Assembly (NCBI GenBank): GCA_023412495.1
Contig: JAEYNP010000039.1
Location: 230,782-294,781, forward strand
From: Pseudomonadota bacterium
GTDB lineage: Bacteria; Desulfobacterota; Desulfobulbia; Desulfobulbales; Desulfocapsaceae
Direction of reading: 5' to 3'
Length of the DNA: 64,000 nt
Position numbers and translations under genes: made by a program
Notes under the pieces: model-generated
Database searches by the model: none
What the model was told of the DNA's origin: nothing
What the model saw: only the letters and a program-made list of their open reading frames with translations
Shown: one piece after another, positions 42,629 to 50,899 of the stretch
How positions within the stretch are numbered: the first letter of the stretch is position 1
How the letters are laid out: each line of letters begins with the position of its first letter

Positions 42629-43978
42629 CTACTCGCTCGGCTTCTGCAGCCGACGGTAGAGGGTTTTCCGGTCGATGTTCAGGATCTGGGCGGCAAGCGT
42701 CTGGTTGCCTTTCGTCATGTTCAGCACATAGGCGATGTATCTGGCTGTCATCTCCTCCAGCGGCATGAGCTCGGCATCGGCCTCCCAGAACTGGCTGCGG
42801 CCGGCCTGGGCCTGAATCTTCAGGGGCAGATCCTCGGGGACGATCTTGTCGAAAAGGGTCATGACCACCCCGTGCTCAATGGCGTTTCGCAGTTCCCGGA
42901 CGTTGCCGGGCCATTCGTAGCCGAGCAGCCTTTTGGCGGTCGAGTCGGCAAGCCCCGTGACCTCCTTGCCGAGTTTTTCGGCGAACTCACCCACAAATTT
43001 GCGGGCCAAAAGGAGAATGTCGGTACCGCGGCGGCGGAGCGGCGGGATCTCCACCTTGATGACGTTCAGGCGGTAGTAAAGGTCCTCGCGGAAACGCCCC
43101 TCGGCCACCGCTTTTTCGATATCGCTGTTGGTGGCCGCGACAACCCTGACATCGAAGCCCATCTCCCTGTTGCCGCCGACCGGACGGACGGTGCGTTCCT
43201 CCAGAGCCCGCAGCATCTTGGGCTGGAGGGCGAGGGGCATGTCGCCGATCTCGTCGAGAAAGAGGGTGCCGCCGCTCGCTTCCAGCAAGAGGCCCGTCCG
43301 GTCCTGCCAGGCATTGGTGAAGGCCCCCTTCACATGGCCGAAAAGCTCGCTCTCCAGGAGGTTTTCCGGCAGGGCCGAGCAGTTGATGGCGACGAAGCGC
43401 CGGTCCTTGCGACGGCTCAATTCGTGCAGGGCCCTGGCGGTGATCTCCTTACCCGAGCCGCTCTCGCCGGTGATGAGCACTGAGGAGTCGGTGGCGGCGA
43501 TCCGCTGCAGGCGGCCGAACAATTCCTGCATGACCGGGCTTTCCCCCAGGAGGCCAGAGAAACAATGTATCCGCTCGATCTCATCGCTCAGCAGCTTCAC
43601 CTGCTGCTTCAACTTCCTGTGAGCCACCGCCCGCGAAAGCGTCAGGGCGAGCAGATCCATATCGAGCGGCTTAGTGATGAAATCATAGGCTCCGGCCCGG
43701 ATCGCTTCGATGGCCGTTTCGAGCGAGCCGAAGGCGGTCATCATGACCACCGGCAGGTCCGGCCATTTCTCCGCCGCCTCCCGGCAGACCTCGATACCGT
43801 TAATGTCGGGCAGGTTGATGTCGGTGAGCAGGACATCCGGCTGTTCCTCCGCTATTGCCGCAAGGCCGGCCCGACCGCTGATAACGGACCTGCTCGCGAA
43901 GCCCCGCCGTGACAGGCCGAAGTCGAGCATATCGCCCATGGCCTGATCGTCCTCGACCACGAGAATGCGTCCTTTCAT
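42629..43978 (-). CDS. Sigma-54-dependent response regulator (NtrC family)
   Basis: Activator of 449 aa. The receiver domain (1-120) has Asp53 as phosphoacceptor and Lys103. The AAA+ domain (about 143-370) has Walker A GESGSGKE at 171-178 and Walker B GGTLFLDEIG. The C-terminal Fis-type HTH reads GNQTLAAQILNIDRKTLYRRL. The sigma-54 contact loop is GAFTNA at 218-223 rather than GAFTGA. It starts at ATG 43978, overlapping the stop of the histidine kinase gene (ATGA). The gene downstream on the same strand is preceded by a sigma-54 promoter, so it is the likely target. Confidence 0.95.
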   Translation of the reverse strand: MKGRILVVEDDQAMGDMLDFGLSRRGFASRSVISGRAGLAAIAEEQPDVLLTDINLPDINGIEVCREAAEKWPDLPVVMMTAFGSLETAIEAIRAGAYDFITKPLDMDLLALTLSRAVAHRKLKQQVKLLSDEIERIHCFSGLLGESPVMQELFGRLQRIAATDSSVLITGESGSGKEITARALHELSRRKDRRFVAINCSALPENLLESELFGHVKGAFTNAWQDRTGLLLEASGGTLFLDEIGDMPLALQPKMLRALEERTVRPVGGNREMGFDVRVVAATNSDIEKAVAEGRFREDLYYRLNVIKVEIPPLRRRGTDILLLARKFVGEFAEKLGKEVTGLADSTAKRLLGYEWPGNVRELRNAIEHGVVMTLFDKIVPEDLPLKIQAQAGRSQFWEADAELMPLEEMTARYIAYVLNMTKGNQTLAAQILNIDRKTLYRRLQKPSE

Positions 43979-45447
43979 GCTGTTTCCTCCAGTCCGAGAA
44001 AGATGGAAAACCTGGCCCCCCGCGGCTGGCGGTTCTCCACCTCGATCCAGCCGTCGTGCTCCTCGAGGAGCTCCTGGGCGACGGACAGGCCCAGCCCGGT
44101 GCCGAGGCCGACGGACTTGGTGGTGAAAAAGGGGGTGAAAATCTTTTCCAGGTTTTCCGGGGGGATGCCCTCGCCCTCGTCGCTGATGTCGACCCGCAGG
44201 AACTCCCGGATCTGGTCGTCGGTGTGCAGCATCGACTTCAGATGGATGTTGCCGATCTCGACCAGCACCGCACCTCCGGCGCAAGAGGCCTGGATGCCGT
44301 TCATGATGACGTTCATGAAGACCTGCTGCAGCTGCTGACCGTCGACGGAACACTCGACCTTCGCCTCCGGCTGGATCCTGAGCTGCAGGGTGACCTTCTG
44401 CTTGGTGGCGATGGGGGTGAGCAGGTGAAACACCTGCTGGAGCAGCGTCCCGACATTCTCCCTGGTCCTCACGATTGTCCATTTTTTGCGCGAAAAATCG
44501 AGGAGCTGACGAATGATCAAGGTGATTCGCTCGGCCTGGGCCTTGATGATCCTGGCGCAGCCGACGATTTCCTCACGATTCAGGTCCTCGGTAATGATCA
44601 TCTTGGCCCGGCCGTCCACCACGTTGAGCGGGGTGCCGATCTCGTGGGCGATGCCGGCGGCGATCTGCCCCACCGTGGAGAGCTTTTCGGTGTGCCGCAG
44701 CTGCTCGAGGGTCCGGAGCCGCGCCAGGTTCTCGAAGTGGATCTTCTCCTGGGCAATGAGCAGCCGCGTGCACATGTCGTTCATGATCCGCGCCAAACCA
44801 GCCAGCTCGTCATCCCCCTTGATCTCCAGGTCGGCGTCCAAATTGCCCTTGCCGATCTCGATGGCCTTGCGTGACAGCTTTTCCAGGGGTCTCTTGATCT
44901 TGATGTCGACGAGACAGTAGAGGATGACTCCGCTGATCAGCGCCAGAAGCGCCGAGGTGACCAGAAAGCGGATAAGCAGCCGCTGAGTATGCTCGGTGAG
45001 GGGAGCAAGAGACTGAATGAGCAGCAGCCCACCCCGACGGTCGCCGGGAACATCCACCGGTACGAAGGTGAACCGTTGCCTGGTTCTTTTTTCGTCCAGG
45101 CCGATGAAGGAGATCGACTGCGGCAGGCCGGCGGCTTCAATTTTCAGAAGTTCGGGGTTCCGCAGGCCATGTTCCCGCATTGCCTCGTCGAGCCACACCC
45201 AGTGGACGGCGAGCAGTTGATCCCCCCGGTTGGCGGCGTCGATCAGTCGGATCGCCTGATCGGCCCCGCTCTCTACCCAGGCACGGGAGACCATCTCCGC
45301 CATGATTTTCCCGATCTCCTTGGCATTCTCGCTCATATCCCGGTCGAACTGCTCAATCTGGGCCTCATAGTTGATATTCCCGTCGACGATGAGCAGGCTG
45401 AAGATCCCCAGCAGCAGGTACGAGTAGATTTTGGAAAAAAGGTTCAT
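43975..45447 (-). CDS. Membrane sensor histidine kinase
   Basis: Kinase of 490 aa with TM1 at about 5-24, a periplasmic domain of about 135 residues with no named fold, TM2 at about 155-177, a HAMP linker, a coiled coil, the HisKA box (GIAHEIGTPLN) and the HATPase domain (MNVIMNGIQAS, DEGEGIP, GTGLGLSVAQELL). It forms a translationally coupled pair with the NtrC-type regulator. The start is uncertain: ATG 45447 is used; GTG 45465 is possible. The stimulus is unknown. Confidence 0.92.
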   Translation of the reverse strand: MNLFSKIYSYLLLGIFSLLIVDGNINYEAQIEQFDRDMSENAKEIGKIMAEMVSRAWVESGADQAIRLIDAANRGDQLLAVHWVWLDEAMREHGLRNPELLKIEAAGLPQSISFIGLDEKRTRQRFTFVPVDVPGDRRGGLLLIQSLAPLTEHTQRLLIRFLVTSALLALISGVILYCLVDIKIKRPLEKLSRKAIEIGKGNLDADLEIKGDDELAGLARIMNDMCTRLLIAQEKIHFENLARLRTLEQLRHTEKLSTVGQIAAGIAHEIGTPLNVVDGRAKMIITEDLNREEIVGCARIIKAQAERITLIIRQLLDFSRKKWTIVRTRENVGTLLQQVFHLLTPIATKQKVTLQLRIQPEAKVECSVDGQQLQQVFMNVIMNGIQASCAGGAVLVEIGNIHLKSMLHTDDQIREFLRVDISDEGEGIPPENLEKIFTPFFTTKSVGLGTGLGLSVAQELLEEHDGWIEVENRQPRGARFSIFLGLEETA

Positions 45448-45511
45448 GGGGGTCTTGCTGACCACTGGAAAGAGATTTTTGCCTTTTGGCCACTGGGTGC
45501 AGAGAAAGCAT

Positions 45512-45541
45512 TGTATAGCAAGAGCGGGTGATTGCAGTCAA
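45512..45541 (-). promoter_or_regulatory. Sigma-70 promoter of the sensor-regulator operon
   Basis: On the minus strand TTGACT (45536-45541) and TATACA (45512-45517) are 18 bp apart, with initiation about 60 bp before the kinase start. The remainder of the 45448-45796 gap is AT-rich and shows only short dyads (ACTATT/AATAGT at 45600-45618; GAGAAGA/TCTTCTC at about 45642-45658) upstream of the Cache gene. Confidence 0.6.
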
Positions 45542-45796
45542 CCACAAACCCCAGCCGCAGATTCAGTCAGCCTGTTGCAATGATGCAGAATAATAAGAAA
45601 CTATTAGAAATAAATAGTAAGAAAGTGTAAGTTTTTCAAATGAGAAGAGGTTCTTCTCGTAGACCACGGGGAATGGGGGGATTTTCACTCCTTGCAGTGC
45701 GTCAAAAAGACTCATTCAGCCGCATAAGCCGCCACAGTGACAAAAAGGACAGAAGATGCAGTTGCAATAATTTCTTGAAAAAGGAGTAAGTGTCCC

Positions 45797-47140
45797 ATGT
45801 TCGCATCTATGAAGATTAGGCATAAATTGGTTCTCATTGGATGTCTTCTGGTTGTGCTGCCACAGATCATCGGGGCGGCAGTCACCTATATTCAGAACAG
45901 ATCCAACCTGGGCTTCACTATCGATGTAACGAAAAACCAGGCCGTCGCCAACCTCGATCAGCTGGCGAAATCGGTGTACGGTCTGGTGGAGTCCCACCAG
46001 GAGGTCAACGAGAAAAACATCCAGAGCGCCCTGAATGTCGCCCGTGAAATCGTGGCCGGCAACGGCGGATTCTCGATTGAGGATAAGACCGTGAGCTGGC
46101 AGGCCACCGACCAGTTCTCCCTGGCCTCTTCCATTCAGGAATTGCCCCGGATGAAGCTTGGAAACACCTGGCTCGGCCAGGTGAGCGACCCGAAAATCCC
46201 GGTGCCGGTGGTAGACAAGGTCCAGGAAAATCTCTCGGTGACCTGTACCATCTTTCAGCGGATGAACAAATCGGGAGATATGCTGAGAGTCGCGACCAAC
46301 GTCTTGAAAACCGACGGAACCAGGGCTATCGGCACCTATATCCCCAGCACCAATCCCGACGGCAGACCGAACCCGGTGACCGCCGCTATCCTGAAAGGCG
46401 AATCCTTTACCGGGAGGGCCTATGTGGTGAACAACTGGTACGTGGCCTCCTACGAACCTATCAAAGACGCCGCCGACGGCAAGATCATCGGCATGCTGTA
46501 TGTAGGCATCCCGATCGAGAGCGTCAAAAGCCTGCGGGAAACCATTGAGCGGCTCGTGGTGGGGAAAACAGGGTATGTATGGGTCCTGGACAGCAAGGGC
46601 AAGTATATCATTTCCCACAAGGGCAAGCGCGACGGCGAAGATATCTCGGGGCTGCAGGACGAATCGGGGAACCTCTTCATCAAGGACATGGTGAAACAAG
46701 CCCTCGCCCTGAAGCCCGGCGAGATCGGAGAATACCGCTATCCCTGGAAAGAAGCGGGAGATACCGCAGCCAGGACCAAAGTGGCCAGATTTATGTATTT
46801 CGCCCCTTGGGACTGGGTCATCAGCGTGGCAACCGCCGAGGAGGAATTCCTGGACACCGCCGCCATGATAGAAACTACCGCCAGGCAGAATGGCATCATC
46901 CAACTCTCGCTTCTTGCCGCCTCCCTGGTGGCGGCCATGCTTATCTGGGTTTTCATCGCCGGACGCATCACCCGGCCGATAATCGTGCTCACCGATGCCG
47001 CTGACAAGATGAGCAAAGGCGATCTCTCCATCAAAATAGACATCGCCTCCAAGGATGAGATCGGGGCCCTTGCCGCAGCCATCGACCGTATGCAAACCAG
47101 CCTGAAAATAGCCATGGACAGGCTACTTAAAAAGAAATAA
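45797..47140 (+). CDS. Cache-HAMP membrane sensor without output domain
   Basis: Protein of 447 aa: TM1 (about 10-32), a periplasmic dCache/sCache-type region (about 35-370; MLYVGIPIESV, VVGKTGYVWVLDSKGKYIIS, FAPWDWVISVA), TM2 (about 374-396) and a HAMP linker (about 397-445; RPIIVLTDAADKMSKGDLS). It ends with MDRLLKKK directly after HAMP, so the methyl-accepting or kinase/cyclase output expected next is missing. A true stop and an intrinsic terminator follow, so this is not a window artefact or a visible frameshift. It is divergent from the histidine kinase gene. Confidence 0.9.
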   Translation: MFASMKIRHKLVLIGCLLVVLPQIIGAAVTYIQNRSNLGFTIDVTKNQAVANLDQLAKSVYGLVESHQEVNEKNIQSALNVAREIVAGNGGFSIEDKTVSWQATDQFSLASSIQELPRMKLGNTWLGQVSDPKIPVPVVDKVQENLSVTCTIFQRMNKSGDMLRVATNVLKTDGTRAIGTYIPSTNPDGRPNPVTAAILKGESFTGRAYVVNNWYVASYEPIKDAADGKIIGMLYVGIPIESVKSLRETIERLVVGKTGYVWVLDSKGKYIISHKGKRDGEDISGLQDESGNLFIKDMVKQALALKPGEIGEYRYPWKEAGDTAARTKVARFMYFAPWDWVISVATAEEEFLDTAAMIETTARQNGIIQLSLLAASLVAAMLIWVFIAGRITRPIIVLTDAADKMSKGDLSIKIDIASKDEIGALAAAIDRMQTSLKIAMDRLLKKK

Positions 47141-47165
47141 TCCTGCTGCTCAAACCGCAGTCCAG

Positions 47166-47206
47166 GGCCGGGCGAGGAAGATCTTCGCCCGGCCTTCTCT
47201 TTTTTC
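47166..47206 (+). terminator. Intrinsic terminator after the Cache-HAMP gene
   Basis: A 10-bp GC-rich stem (47166-47175 with 47185-47194) is followed by TTCTCTTTTTT. It is 25 bp past the stop codon. Confidence 0.9.
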
Positions 47207-47289
47207 GGTTTTACAGGTCCTGGAAAAATGCCTGCTGCCTCTGCTATCTGCCGGACCACTTCCTGTCCAATTCCTCGGCAGTTCCAAAG

Positions 47290-47682
47290 CTAATCGTCCG
47301 ATTGCAGCCCCATGCTCTTTTCCACTCTGGGGTAGATCTCCGCCAGCAGGTCTTCGCGGTGGAGGTAGGGGCAGGGATCGTCGTAGGGGAAATCCCGGCA
47401 CTGCTGTGGTCTCGCCTCATGGACGGAACAACGTTTGCTCAGCCGGCCATCGGCGAGAAAGACGCAGGAGCCGTCTTCCCTGACCTTGAAGGTGTTCCTG
47501 TTCTCGATGTAGCGTCTCCGGACCTCGCCGTCGCTGAGCCCCAGGTGCCTGGCCAGACGGTTAATATCGGTGGCGGTGAGGAGCAGGACCGAACCTTCCA
47601 GCCGATAGCAGCAGAAGGCCGGACAATAATTGCAAAACACCTGATTAAGCCCTTTTCCAATGGGTTGTGCGGCATCCGGCAT
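47290..47682 (-). CDS. YkgJ family cysteine-cluster protein
   Basis: Protein of 130 aa with the YkgJ-type zinc or iron-sulfur cluster cysteines: CNYCPAFCC near the N-terminus, GSCVFLADGRLSKRCSVHEARPQQCRDFPYDDPC in the second half. The ATG at 47682 lacks a strong ribosome site. The family is widespread but of unknown biochemical role; some members are thought to bind an Fe-S cluster. A partial copy of the dispersed element lies just upstream, and a second YkgJ protein is encoded at 61756-62151. Confidence 0.85.
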   Translation of the reverse strand: MPDAAQPIGKGLNQVFCNYCPAFCCYRLEGSVLLLTATDINRLARHLGLSDGEVRRRYIENRNTFKVREDGSCVFLADGRLSKRCSVHEARPQQCRDFPYDDPCPYLHREDLLAEIYPRVEKSMGLQSDD

Positions 47683-47708
47683 ATGTGTAAACCTCTAACT
47701 TCCAAGAG

Positions 47709-47753
47709 GATAAGTACCTTCACGAAATTATTCTTAATTTTTAAGGTACTAAA
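47709..47753 (-). repeat. Dispersed hairpin element, partial copy D
   Basis: Only the main hairpin is kept: GTACCTT at 47714-47720 pairs with AAGGTAC at 47743-47749 around a shortened AT-rich arm. On the minus strand it reads TTAGTACC, as in copy B, and again supplies the TAG stop codon, here of the M14 deacylase gene. Confidence 0.7.
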
Positions 47754-48891
47754 AAGTCAGCAGATAAGGTCCCTTGCCTTCAAGGGCCCGGGCGCCGGCC
47801 ACCTTGCCGACGATCTTGCCGGGCCGGGCGAAACGGTCAGCGCTGCGAGCAAAGAATATACCTGCGGTCCTGCTGACAATCGGGGTCCTCTCGCCCTGCC
47901 CCGCATTCTGCAGGGGATGGGTGACGACAGCGACCTCCTCCCCTTCCTCCACCGTCTCCCCGAGCTCTTTGCTGTAGGTGACTATGCCTGCACAGCCGGC
48001 CTTGAGATAGTCGACGCCTTCCAGGGGGGTCGCCCGGGCATGGAGTTCAGGCAGAGGCGGCGGGTCACCTCCCACAAAGCCCCGGCGCTGCAGAAATATG
48101 AAGAGATTTTTCGCATCCTGCTCCGTGAACTCCCTTTGCGTATCGGCGACCCCGCGCAACTCGATGGTGGCGGCAAAGCAGGCGGGCGGGATCGGCACCT
48201 CGGGGAACTTCCCGGCCAGGTCCCACCACAGTTTGCTGTTGGCCTCATCGAAGGGCATGCCCCCCGAATTTTCGGCGAGGAGAACGGCCCTCGCCCCCAT
48301 CTGTGCCGCGAGATCGGCGCCGTCCGGCCACAGGGCCGTGCCCATGTAGACATGCAGGAGCCCCTGGTGGTCGCAGTGCAGATCGAGAACGATGTCGGCA
48401 TCGTGGGAGAGGGTGAGGAGCAGATGCTTCAGCGCCTCGGCCTCGGTCTCCGGCCGCCGGCCCTTCAGGATCTCCGCTGCGCATTGCCGGATGGCGGCAA
48501 CGTTTTCCCGGGCGTCCCCGCCGAGCCGGCCGCGCAGCCTTTCGGCCAGCTCGCCCGCCAGCTCGTCGTAGCGCCGGTTGAAGTTGACGTGGTCGCTGTT
48601 GTCGAAACGGCCCTCAATGGTATCGGTTCCCCACTGGGAGAGGCCGATAGGATTTGCAGCCGGCACCACGACGATCTCACCCGTCATCTCGCCGGCCGCA
48701 TCTGCCTTATGCAGGAGTTCGATCAGCCGGCAGGCGACCAGATAGCCCGGCGCCTCGTCGGCATGCAGCCCGGCCTGGATGTACGCCTTACGACCGTCCT
48801 CTGGTTTCCCGAAATGGACGCTGATCAGTTTTCGTTCCGTCCCTACCGCGGCCTCCGGCAGCAAATGCTCTCGAACCGTGCAGCTCCTCAC
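47749..48891 (-). CDS. M14-type deacylase (AstE/aspartoacylase family)
   Basis: Zinc-dependent amidohydrolase of 380 aa. Zinc ligands are in GLHADEAPG (His, Glu) and DLHCDHQG (His); the catalytic Glu is in TIELRG. The family removes acyl or succinyl groups from amino acids or glutamyl peptides; the substrate is open. A C-terminal lipoyl-like beta segment (EGVDYLKAGCAGIVTYSKELG) follows, as in many AstE-like proteins. The start is a GTG at 48891 overlapping the permease stop (GTGA) with GGAG 8 bp upstream. It is coupled to the ABC permease. TAG lies in element copy D. Confidence 0.87.
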   Translation of the reverse strand: MRSCTVREHLLPEAAVGTERKLISVHFGKPEDGRKAYIQAGLHADEAPGYLVACRLIELLHKADAAGEMTGEIVVVPAANPIGLSQWGTDTIEGRFDNSDHVNFNRRYDELAGELAERLRGRLGGDARENVAAIRQCAAEILKGRRPETEAEALKHLLLTLSHDADIVLDLHCDHQGLLHVYMGTALWPDGADLAAQMGARAVLLAENSGGMPFDEANSKLWWDLAGKFPEVPIPPACFAATIELRGVADTQREFTEQDAKNLFIFLQRRGFVGGDPPPLPELHARATPLEGVDYLKAGCAGIVTYSKELGETVEEGEEVAVVTHPLQNAGQGERTPIVSRTAGIFFARSADRFARPGKIVGKVAGARALEGKGPYLLTF

Positions 48892-49601
48892 GTGGATATC
48901 TCCATACTCCCCACCCCTTCCCCGGGATCGCAACGCTCATTCCAGCGGTTTTTCAGCATCCTCAGGAAAAGGACGACGGAGAGGGTGATCGTCAGGTACA
49001 GGGCGGCGGCAGAGAAGAGGACCTGGTAAAGGCTGTAGTATAGGGAATTGATGATCCTCGCCGCCCCGCTGATATCGAAGATGACGATGACGCTCGTCAG
49101 CACGCAGCCATGCAGCATGAAGACCATCTCCTTGGAATAGGTGGAGATCTGTCGCAGGGCCTGGGGCAGGATGACCTTTTTCAGGAGCCGAAGGGTGGAC
49201 ATACCGGCGAGCCTGCCCTCGGCGATTGCATCGTAGGGCGTGGCTCGTATAGACCCGGCAAGGATGATCGTCGTATGGACGCAGGTATTCAGGCAGAAGA
49301 CAAAGAGTGCGCAGAAATAGGCCTCCTTGAACATCGGCCAGAGAAAGGTGCTTTTTATCGCCTCGACTTGAGCCAGACCGCAGTAAAGGAGCAGCATCTG
49401 GACCAGGAGCGGGGTCCCCTTGAAGAACCAGATGAAGGCCCGGACCGGAACCCTGGCCGCAACATGGCCCCTCGTCCTGAGGATGGCCAGCGGGACGGCC
49501 AATAACATGCCGAGCGAAAGCGAAAGCGAAACGAGAACGAGGGTATTCTTCAGTCCCTGCAGGAAAAGCCCCACGTTGCCGGAAACGAGCGTTTCTTCCA
49601 T
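48888..49601 (-). CDS. Polar amino acid type ABC transporter permease
   Basis: Inner-membrane permease of the HisM/GlnP family, 237 aa with five helices and the ATPase-contact EAA loop EGRLAGMSTLRLLKKVILPQALRQ. The ATG at 49601 has AAGGAG 6 bp upstream. The frame continues upstream to an ATG at 49688, and that extension (MPGYILLLFAASALFAGAEN) reads like the signal peptide of a binding protein, suggesting a deleted partner gene. No ATPase or binding protein gene is present nearby. A MITE-like element starts 17 bp further upstream. Confidence 0.88.
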   Translation of the reverse strand: MEETLVSGNVGLFLQGLKNTLVLVSLSLSLGMLLAVPLAILRTRGHVAARVPVRAFIWFFKGTPLLVQMLLLYCGLAQVEAIKSTFLWPMFKEAYFCALFVFCLNTCVHTTIILAGSIRATPYDAIAEGRLAGMSTLRLLKKVILPQALRQISTYSKEMVFMLHGCVLTSVIVIFDISGAARIINSLYYSLYQVLFSAAALYLTITLSVVLFLRMLKNRWNERCDPGEGVGSMEIST

Positions 49602-49704
49602 ATCTGACTCCTTCTCACCGATTTGTACATTTTCAGCACCTGCGAAGAGGGCGGAGGCGGCGAACAGCAGAAGGATATAGCCCGGCATGGTTCCCGATGC
49701 GTTC

Positions 49705-49870
49705 CCAGTGTCCTGTCAAGCATCATCTGTTATATCTTGCTTGTCCTTTTAGATTCCTGGCTTCGTTTCTTTCGGTCACATAGCGCGGCTATGCTCCTCA
49801 ATCGTGCCTCGCAGGAAGCCAAAATTACTGCGCAATCTTTACAACATCCGATACATTGACATGACACTAG
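49705..49870 (+). mobile_element. MITE-like element, copy 1
   Basis: An approximately 166-bp element. Its ends are imperfect inverted repeats, AGTGTCCTGTCAAGCATC at the left against the complement of ACATTGACATGACACTAG at the right. A CATAGC-GCG-GCTATG hairpin lies inside. The reverse complement of 61584-61751 matches along the whole length with scattered substitutions and a few indels. No protein is encoded and no transposase is in the window. It sits between the permease gene and the CBS gene; the remaining 49871-50006 shows nothing else. Confidence 0.8.
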
Positions 49871-50006
49871 ACATATGGGGCGTTCCGTGCTCTGTCGCTC
49901 CGCGCGGTATAACCGCTTTGCTTACTAAAGAATACCTTCCATGTCAAACCGAAAGCAGAGAGGAGGATTTCGGCCGATCCAGCGATTAACCAACAAAGGC
50001 GGAGGC

Positions 50007-50462
50007 TTAACTTAATGAGATCAAAGTCTTGATGATGTCCCTCTTGCCGATGACGCCGACCAGTGTTCCCCCCCGCATGACCGGCAGGGTATGGACCTTT
50101 TTCTCGGCCATGATGGTGGCGATTTCGTCGATCGGAGTTTGCTCGTTTACCGTGATCGGATCGGAGGAATAGATATCCTGCACGGTCACTCCGGCCATCT
50201 TTTTCATCTCCTTGCCGATCCGCTCCGGGTTCTCCAGGTAGATGACCGAATCGAGAATCGTCACCACGGTGGGTATATGGATCTTCTTTTTCTGATCGAT
50301 CAGATCGTTTTCGGTGACCACCCCGACCAGCTTGCCCGTCCCGTCGAGCACCGGCGCCCCGCTTATTCCATGGGAGGCAAGGAGCAGGGCGAGCTCCGTC
50401 ACCGTCACCTCGGGCGTCACGGTGATCACATCCTTGGTCATTATATCTATGGCTTTTTGCAT
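50007..50462 (-). CDS. CBS domain pair protein
   Basis: Stand-alone tandem CBS (Bateman) protein of 151 aa: CBS1 about 1-60 (MTKDVITVTPEVTVTEL, GISGAPVLD, VGVVTENDL) and CBS2 about 90-151 (DPITVNEQTPIDEIATIM, HTLPVM, VGVIGKRDIIKTL). Such modules bind adenine nucleotides or S-adenosyl compounds and regulate a partner. An insertion of about 30 residues separates the two repeats. The ATG at 50462 follows GAGGAGGCCATAT. It is a single gene; the partner is unknown. Confidence 0.92.
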   Translation of the reverse strand: MQKAIDIMTKDVITVTPEVTVTELALLLASHGISGAPVLDGTGKLVGVVTENDLIDQKKKIHIPTVVTILDSVIYLENPERIGKEMKKMAGVTVQDIYSSDPITVNEQTPIDEIATIMAEKKVHTLPVMRGGTLVGVIGKRDIIKTLISLS

Positions 50463-50899
50463 ATGGCCTCCTCATGTAGAGAGTTCCGACGCGCCGGGGC
50501 ATGCCGTGAAGCTCATCTTTGCTGGTTGTTTTTTCCTGTCTGCATTGCCGCTTGCTGTTTCTGTTTCGAGTATAGGAGAGAAAAGGTTTCGGCGTCAAAT
50601 TCAAATCAAACTGGACACTTCAGTTCCGGGCTTAATCGGCATCCGCCCCCGTGGCAAAGGTGCCTATGACTGCACTGAAGATCGGCAGGATAACCGCACC
50701 TGGCAATCGGAAATTAATGGTAAGCATCGGGTGATTCTCGAGGAAGGGGAGGAATTCCTGGCAATATCCCTGAGCCTGCCGCCCCTCTCAAAAAAAGAAT
50801 ATGCTTTTGCCCCTTTTGTGCTATATTCGAGATGGTCGTTACCAATCCTTCACATCCGTCCAATACTCTATATACCAGAAATTACCAGGAGTTATCGTT
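50463..50899. other. Divergent intergenic region, CBS gene / citrate synthase
   Basis: A 437-bp gap. Open frames across it overlap neighbours in other frames and lack coding features, so I call no gene. An AT-rich stretch just upstream of the citrate synthase gene (TATATT at about 50822) probably belongs to its promoter, but no matching -35 is clear. No repeat of the families found elsewhere is present. Confidence 0.4.
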
